From assembly GCA_946480715.1 (NCBI GenBank), contig CAMLKK010000023.1, positions 1-48,382 of the forward strand: a DNA stretch of 48,382 nt. Direction: 5' to 3'. Numbering within the stretch: position 1 is the first letter of the stretch; each line of letters begins with the position of its first letter. This stretch comes from an uncultured Bacteriovorax sp. (GTDB lineage: Bacteria > Bdellovibrionota > Bacteriovoracia > Bacteriovoracales > Bacteriovoracaceae). The translations under genes and the position numbers were made by a program. The notes beneath the pieces are model-generated. The model was not told where the DNA came from and did not search any database. It saw only the letters and a list, made by a program, of their open reading frames with translations. Positions 44,499-48,382 of the stretch are shown in pieces.

Positions 44499-45431
44499 AT
44501 GTTGAACGAAAATTTTTATTACAATTTTTCAGGCGAAGCTCAAAACGAAGTTTACGATTTTATCAAGGCCCTTCATCAATACGATCGTATTGAAGAAGCA
44601 AAAGTTTTGGATGCAGACGACTGTCCAACGTTTCAGCAAGAGATTGAAGAAATTCGCAAAGAATTAGAAGTTGGAAAAAAAATTGTTATCGTTCAACCCT
44701 TCAAAGATCTTCACAACAAATACACCATTCAAGAACAAAGAACGATTAGTTGGTTGATTGGAAATGTTCTTGGCGAGCCACTTGTCCAAAACGAAGCGGG
44801 CGAAAAAGTTATCTGTGTTTATGATCGTGATAGAAGCAATTCAATGGTGAAGGGTGCTCGTTATCACCAGACACGTGAAGGTGGAACGATCCATACAGAT
44901 AACGTGAATGTACCTTATCACTGGGAGTATTTAGTTTTAGCATGTATCAGCCCAGCGATGTCGGGTGGTGAAAATATTCTTGTGAACGCTAATCTCGTTT
45001 ACAAAATTCTCAAAGAAAAACATGCAGACGTTTTAAAAATCCTTGAGAAAAATTTCTGTTGGGAGCAGCGTGGAGTTGCAGATAAAACTTACGAAGCGCC
45101 GATCATCAGTTATGGAAAAGACGGCGAGCCATTATTTAGACATCTTCGTCCCTATATGGAATCAGCTCACAATAAACTTGGTCGCCCTTTAACAGATGAG
45201 CAAGTTTACGCAATCGATACACTTGATTCGATTATCGAACACTCGAACAATCAATACCGTCATACTTTCAAGTCTGGTGAAATTCTTCTGACTTACGATT
45301 CACAAGTTCTGCACGGAAGAACTTGTTTCTCTGATGCCATCAACGCCGTCAATATCTTCGAATGGAAGAAAGAACATAACCGTCCATTGAAAAGAACGAT
45401 GGATCGTTTGTGGGCAAAAAAAAGAAGCTAA
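44499..45431 (+). CDS. TauD/TfdA-fold Fe(II)/2-oxoglutarate dioxygenase, putative phosphonate hydroxylase
   Basis: Cytoplasmic non-heme iron oxygenase, 310 residues. The iron-binding HxD is His132-x-Asp134 (GGTIHTDN) and the distal histidine is His272 (SQVLHGRTCF), the layout of TauD/TfdA-type enzymes. The arginine usually found 10-15 residues after the distal His, which binds 2-oxoglutarate, is not visible (the stretch is AINAVNIFEWKK), so co-substrate binding may be unusual. AAGGAAA lies ahead of the ATG. It is first in a cluster with a PntC-like cytidylyltransferase, CDP-alcohol phosphotransferase and PEP mutase. TmpA, a known enzyme of this fold, hydroxylates C1 of trimethylaminoethylphosphonate, so hydroxylation of 2-aminoethylphosphonate or its lipid is a reasonable inference, not shown. 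Confidence 0.78.
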   Translation: MLNENFYYNFSGEAQNEVYDFIKALHQYDRIEEAKVLDADDCPTFQQEIEEIRKELEVGKKIVIVQPFKDLHNKYTIQEQRTISWLIGNVLGEPLVQNEAGEKVICVYDRDRSNSMVKGARYHQTREGGTIHTDNVNVPYHWEYLVLACISPAMSGGENILVNANLVYKILKEKHADVLKILEKNFCWEQRGVADKTYEAPIISYGKDGEPLFRHLRPYMESAHNKLGRPLTDEQVYAIDTLDSIIEHSNNQYRHTFKSGEILLTYDSQVLHGRTCFSDAINAVNIFEWKKEHNRPLKRTMDRLWAKKRS

Positions 45432-45447
45432 ATAATTAAGGTGAACT

Positions 45448-46191
45448 ATGTCTAAACTTACGGCACTTATATTAGCAGCAGGATATGGATCACGAATCGC
45501 AGATGTGACAACTGATCCAAAAAGTTTATTAAAAATAAATAACCGCACTCTTATGCAATGGCACTTTGATAGTCTTAAGGCCGTTGGGATTAAAGATGTA
45601 GTTGTGGTTACTGGTTACAAGCGCGAAGTGCTGGAAGATTATGTCGACCGCTTTAAATCAGAGTTCAACGTTACATACGCCATCAACGATGATTACAAAA
45701 TCAAAGGCAACACATGGTCGTTTCTTTACGGTCTTGAAAAAGTTGAAGGAGATTTCCTTCTCTTCGATGCCGATCTTATCTATGAAACGCAAATTTTAAG
45801 ATCATTTGTTGATGATCCAACTCCAAACCAAATCCTGGTCGGCGAGAGCTCAATTGACGATATTGAATGTGCCAAAACAATGATTGATCAACACGGCTTC
45901 GTTCGTATGACAATCGATAAAAGGGCCGTGACACTTGAAGAACGCCAACGCCTGGCCTTTGCAGGTGAAGCAATTGGAATTCTCAAGTTCAGCAATGACT
46001 ATCGCAAAGACATGCTAGCGGCTTGCCAAAAGTTTCTCGCAAACCCAGAGAACATTTCTAAAAACTGGGAACACGTGATGAACGAGTTTCTACTTACACA
46101 CGATATGAGTGTTCATGAAACGATCAGCAACCGTTGGGTTGAAATTGATAATCGTGAAGATTACGAACGAGCAAAAAGTTTATTCCTATGA
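45448..46191 (+). CDS. pntC: Nucleotidyltransferase, PntC/LicC-like (putative CTP:aminoethylphosphonate cytidylyltransferase)
   Basis: A 247-residue sugar-nucleotidyltransferase-fold enzyme. The nucleotide-binding signature ILAAGYGSR is at 8-16 with Lys25 (TDPKSLLK) as the expected catalytic lysine; metal-binding DAD at 107-109; and the C-terminal WVEIDNREDY is like the ending of choline/ethanolamine/aminoethylphosphonate cytidylyltransferases. It contains no fused transaminase, unlike some PntC proteins. With PEP mutase and a CDP-alcohol phosphotransferase in the same unit, the likely reaction is CTP + 2-aminoethylphosphonate (or its 1-hydroxy form) giving a CMP-activated head group. Phosphocholine or phosphoethanolamine would be alternatives without the PEP mutase context. 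Its stop overlaps the next start (ATGA). Confidence 0.8.
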   Translation: MSKLTALILAAGYGSRIADVTTDPKSLLKINNRTLMQWHFDSLKAVGIKDVVVVTGYKREVLEDYVDRFKSEFNVTYAINDDYKIKGNTWSFLYGLEKVEGDFLLFDADLIYETQILRSFVDDPTPNQILVGESSIDDIECAKTMIDQHGFVRMTIDKRAVTLEERQRLAFAGEAIGILKFSNDYRKDMLAACQKFLANPENISKNWEHVMNEFLLTHDMSVHETISNRWVEIDNREDYERAKSLFL

Positions 46192-47066
46192 ATTGGTTTA
46201 AAGAATATAAATTATCTCTTAAAAGCATAGAAGCTGAAGAGCCTCTCGATATTTATTTGTATCGTCCATTGGCCTTTATCATCGTAAAAACTTTTTATGC
46301 ACTTCCATTGACGCCAAATCATTATTCGTTGATGGCGTTAATATCTGGCTTAATTTCCGCTTATCTTTTTGCTCAAGGAAATGAACTCGCCCTTCAATGG
46401 GGTGGATTTGCTTTCTTGATGTTTGCCATTTTTGACTGTTGTGACGGAATGGTCGCGAGACTTAAAAAGAATGGCAGTGAGTTCGGTCGAATCATTGATG
46501 GACTGGTGGATTACACGGTGAACGCTGCTGCCTATGTCGGATTAGCGATTGGTATTGGCAAAATGTTTCCGGAATTTTTCGGTATTCCATCTTGGATCTT
46601 AGTTGTACTGGCAGGACTTTCAAAGGCCATCCATGCTTTTGTCTTCGATCATTATCTGGCCGAATATATTTCACATTCAAAAGGTAAGACGGGTTTCACT
46701 CAAAATGAGATTGTCTCGATTACTGAGAAAATTGCTGATGCAAAAAAACGTGGATACACGTTCTGGCAAATTCTTGCTCTCAAAATCTACTTGATGTTTA
46801 CTTCAGTGCAGGCGAAGTCAGATGAAGGTTCCTTATCTTACGATCCAGCAAAATACTGCCAGTCTAATCTCAAGCTGATTAGGTTGTGGTCACTTATTGG
46901 TCCCGCTCCTCACATTACAATTCTCATTATTGCTTTCCTCATCAAAAGTCCGGGACTTCTTTTTGGTTATGCCATCATCTTCGGTAATATTTGGTTGGCA
47001 TTGATGTTCCTTTATCAGAAACAAGTGAACTCCGTTCTTTGTGAAACACAAGGGAGTGCGGTTTGA
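46188..47066 (+). CDS. CDP-alcohol phosphatidyltransferase-family membrane enzyme (putative phosphonolipid synthase)
   Basis: Inner-membrane transferase, 292 residues, about six hydrophobic helices. The complete family motif Dxx-DG-xx-AR-x8-G-x3-D-x3-D is present with Asp83, Asp86-Gly87, Ala90-Arg91, Gly100, Asp104 and Asp108; the last Asp is the catalytic base. Such enzymes move a phospho- or phosphono-alcohol from a CDP carrier onto a lipid acceptor. Here the donor would come from the preceding cytidylyltransferase; the acceptor might be diacylglycerol or, in an organism with sphingolipids, a ceramide. It overlaps both neighbours by four bases. Confidence 0.85.
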   Translation: MNWFKEYKLSLKSIEAEEPLDIYLYRPLAFIIVKTFYALPLTPNHYSLMALISGLISAYLFAQGNELALQWGGFAFLMFAIFDCCDGMVARLKKNGSEFGRIIDGLVDYTVNAAAYVGLAIGIGKMFPEFFGIPSWILVVLAGLSKAIHAFVFDHYLAEYISHSKGKTGFTQNEIVSITEKIADAKKRGYTFWQILALKIYLMFTSVQAKSDEGSLSYDPAKYCQSNLKLIRLWSLIGPAPHITILIIAFLIKSPGLLFGYAIIFGNIWLALMFLYQKQVNSVLCETQGSAV

Positions 47067-47698
47067 TCGCTTTATTAGTAGGATTATTTGTGGGATTCAT
47101 CATGTGTATCCCTGTTGGCCCTATTAATATTTGGGTTGTGAATACCCTTATCAAACATAACTTTCGTTCTGCTTTTTCAATTGCTCTTGGTGGATCTGTC
47201 ATGGACTTTGTCTATTTTATGATCATCCTGAGTGGTTTATCACTTTTCCATTTTTCTCCAAAGACTGTCTTGATTTTAAAGATTGTCGGAGTTCTATTTC
47301 TGCTCATTTTTGGTTTAAGAGAATACTTTAAACCAAGTACAGGATTAAAAGACGAAGAGGGAGAGTTGAAAAAAATCCCTCATGCTTCAAGTTTTTTTCT
47401 CATAGGTGTTTTGATTTATACATCAAATCCTACTTTAATAGCGACGATGACCGGACTCGCTGCTGTCATCAAATCCTGGCATCTCTTTCACGAAAATATT
47501 TTCAACAATACGATGCTGGCCCTTGGTGTTGCGAGTGGATCGGCCCTTTGGTTTTTCTTTCTTTTAAAAATGGTAGTGAAATATCAACAAAAGATTCCTG
47601 AAAGTTTTTACAGACACTTTTCCAAAACTTCAGGCGTTCTCATTATACTTTTTAGTTTCTATATGGCCTTCAATGTTTATAAGGAAGTCAGTTTATGA
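47063..47698 (+). CDS. LysE/RhtB-family membrane transporter
   Basis: A 211-residue inner-membrane protein with about six helices. The N-terminus [19 protein letters not shown] has the conserved PxGP of LysE-type exporters, followed by a second repeat with [16 protein letters not shown]. The start is TTG at 47063 with GGGAG six bases ahead, overlapping the previous stop; the end overlaps PEP mutase. LysE-family proteins export amino acids or similar small solutes. In this cluster it might move aminophosphonate or a lipid-linked product, an inference from position only. Confidence 0.82.
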   Translation: MIALLVGLFVGFIMCIPVGPINIWVVNTLIKHNFRSAFSIALGGSVMDFVYFMIILSGLSLFHFSPKTVLILKIVGVLFLLIFGLREYFKPSTGLKDEEGELKKIPHASSFFLIGVLIYTSNPTLIATMTGLAAVIKSWHLFHENIFNNTMLALGVASGSALWFFFLLKMVVKYQQKIPESFYRHFSKTSGVLIILFSFYMAFNVYKEVSL

Positions 47699-48382
47699 AA
47701 AAAATTATGACAAAAAAAACAACTCAACTTCGTCAGATGCTTATGTCGAAGGAACTCGAGTTTATTATGGAAGCACACAATGGTCTGTCAGCGAAGATTG
47801 CTGAAGAAGCAGGCTTTAAAGGAATTTGGGGTTCTGGACTTTCTATTTCCGCTTCGCTTGGAGTGAGAGATAACAACGAAGCTTCGTGGACACAAGTACT
47901 CGACGTAGCTGAATACATGAGTGATGCCACAACGATTCCAATGCTTCTTGATGGGGATACTGGATACGGTAACTTCAACAACATGAGAAGACTCGTTATG
48001 AAACTAGAGCAACGTGGAGTTGCCGGTGTCTGTATCGAAGATAAAATCTTCCCGAAAACAAATTCATTCCTTCGTGGAGAAGCTCAGCCACTTGCAGATG
48101 TTGATGAATTCTGTGGAAAGATCAAAGCAGGTCAAGATACGAAATTAGATGATGATTTCGTTATTATCGCTCGTGTTGAAGCTTTAATTGCTGGTTGGGG
48201 ACTCGCAGAAGCTGTGAAAAGAGCTGAAGCTTACAGACTTGCAGGTGCAGACGGGATTCTTATGCACTCAAAGATTTCAAAGCCTGATGAAATTCTCGCG
48301 TTCATGAAAGAATGGGGAGAAAGAGCACATACATGTCCGGTTGTTATTGTACCAACAAAATACTATTCAACTCCGACAAATG
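47695..48382 (+). CDS. pepM: Phosphoenolpyruvate mutase, 3' part outside window
   Basis: The enzyme that makes the C-P bond by rearranging phosphoenolpyruvate to phosphonopyruvate, the entry step of nearly all natural phosphonates. Translated by hand, 229 codons are open to the window edge. The diagnostic motif [10 protein letters not shown] at residues 115-124 separates PEP mutase from isocitrate lyase and methylisocitrate lyase, and [11 protein letters not shown] at 86-96 holds the metal-binding Asp residues. [17 protein letters not shown] near 46-62 also fits. AAGGAAG seven bases before the ATG and a stop/start overlap with the LysE gene confirm the start. Phosphonopyruvate decarboxylase and a transaminase are expected downstream but are not in the window. 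Confidence 0.95.
   Translation, partial: MKKIMTKKTTQLRQMLMSKELEFIMEAHNGLSAKIAEEAGFKGIWGSGLSISASLGVRDNNEASWTQVLDVAEYMSDATTIPMLLDGDTGYGNFNNMRRLVMKLEQRGVAGVCIEDKIFPKTNSFLRGEAQPLADVDEFCGKIKAGQDTKLDDDFVIIARVEALIAGWGLAEAVKRAEAYRLAGADGILMHSKISKPDEILAFMKEWGERAHTCPVVIVPTKYYSTPTN

Overview
The window looks like chromosomal DNA of a free-living or predatory Gram-negative bacterium of the Bdellovibrionota, most likely a Bacteriovorax-like member. This is inferred from several things read together: AT-rich DNA, abundant lipoproteins and outer-membrane barrels, paired ArsA-family ATPases beside a PhaR-type regulator, a chaperone-usher fimbrial operon, an RCC1-repeat lipoprotein, and a phosphonolipid-type gene cluster. 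No marker such as rRNA is present, so the assignment stays tentative. There are no CRISPR arrays, insertion sequences or prophage genes. The DNA is densely coded, with many stop/start overlaps and conventional Shine-Dalgarno sites.

Layout. Positions 1-5317 (minus strand) hold phaR-type regulator > outer-membrane barrel > two ArsA/Get3-like ATPases > glutamate-cysteine ligase > cystathionine beta-synthase (cut by the window edge). A 443-bp divergent intergenic region (5318-5760) carries several strong hairpins. Positions 5761-8210 hold a TPR lipoprotein and an overlapping small lipoprotein that appears to use an ATT start codon. Positions 8333-13973 hold a complete peptide ABC importer (oppABCDF type) ending in a clear terminator. 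Positions 14087-17499 hold two unrecognised cytoplasmic proteins, the second with a very long coiled coil. tRNA-Leu(UAG) lies at 17559-17641, followed by a class A acid phosphatase. Positions 18505-21537 (minus) hold three unrecognised exported proteins. corA and a MarR-type gene are divergent at 21750-23272.

Positions 23361-28619 hold a fimbrial chaperone-usher operon. It is preceded by a good sigma-54 (-24/-12) promoter candidate and an upstream inverted repeat, and has an 11-bp stem-loop right after the pilin gene. Then come trpS with a barrel protein, a DEAD-box RNA helicase, a MurG-like glycosyltransferase, an orphan OmpR-type response regulator, a chalcone-isomerase-like exported protein, typA, an ABC-F ATPase, a DUF2141 protein and a 1666-residue RCC1-repeat lipoprotein (39370-44370).

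The most interesting block is 44499-48382: a TauD-fold dioxygenase, a PntC/LicC-like nucleotidyltransferase, a CDP-alcohol phosphatidyltransferase, a LysE-family membrane protein and phosphoenolpyruvate mutase, the last three junctions being 4-base overlaps. PEP mutase makes the C-P bond, the nucleotidyltransferase would activate aminoethylphosphonate with CTP, and the phosphatidyltransferase-family enzyme would put it on a lipid. The dioxygenase is a plausible hydroxylase giving a 1-hydroxy-2-aminoethylphosphonate head group, which I recall being reported in sphingophosphonolipids of Bdellovibrio (now Bacteriovorax) stolpii. The cluster runs off the right edge, so the decarboxylase and transaminase expected for aminoethylphosphonate are not seen here.
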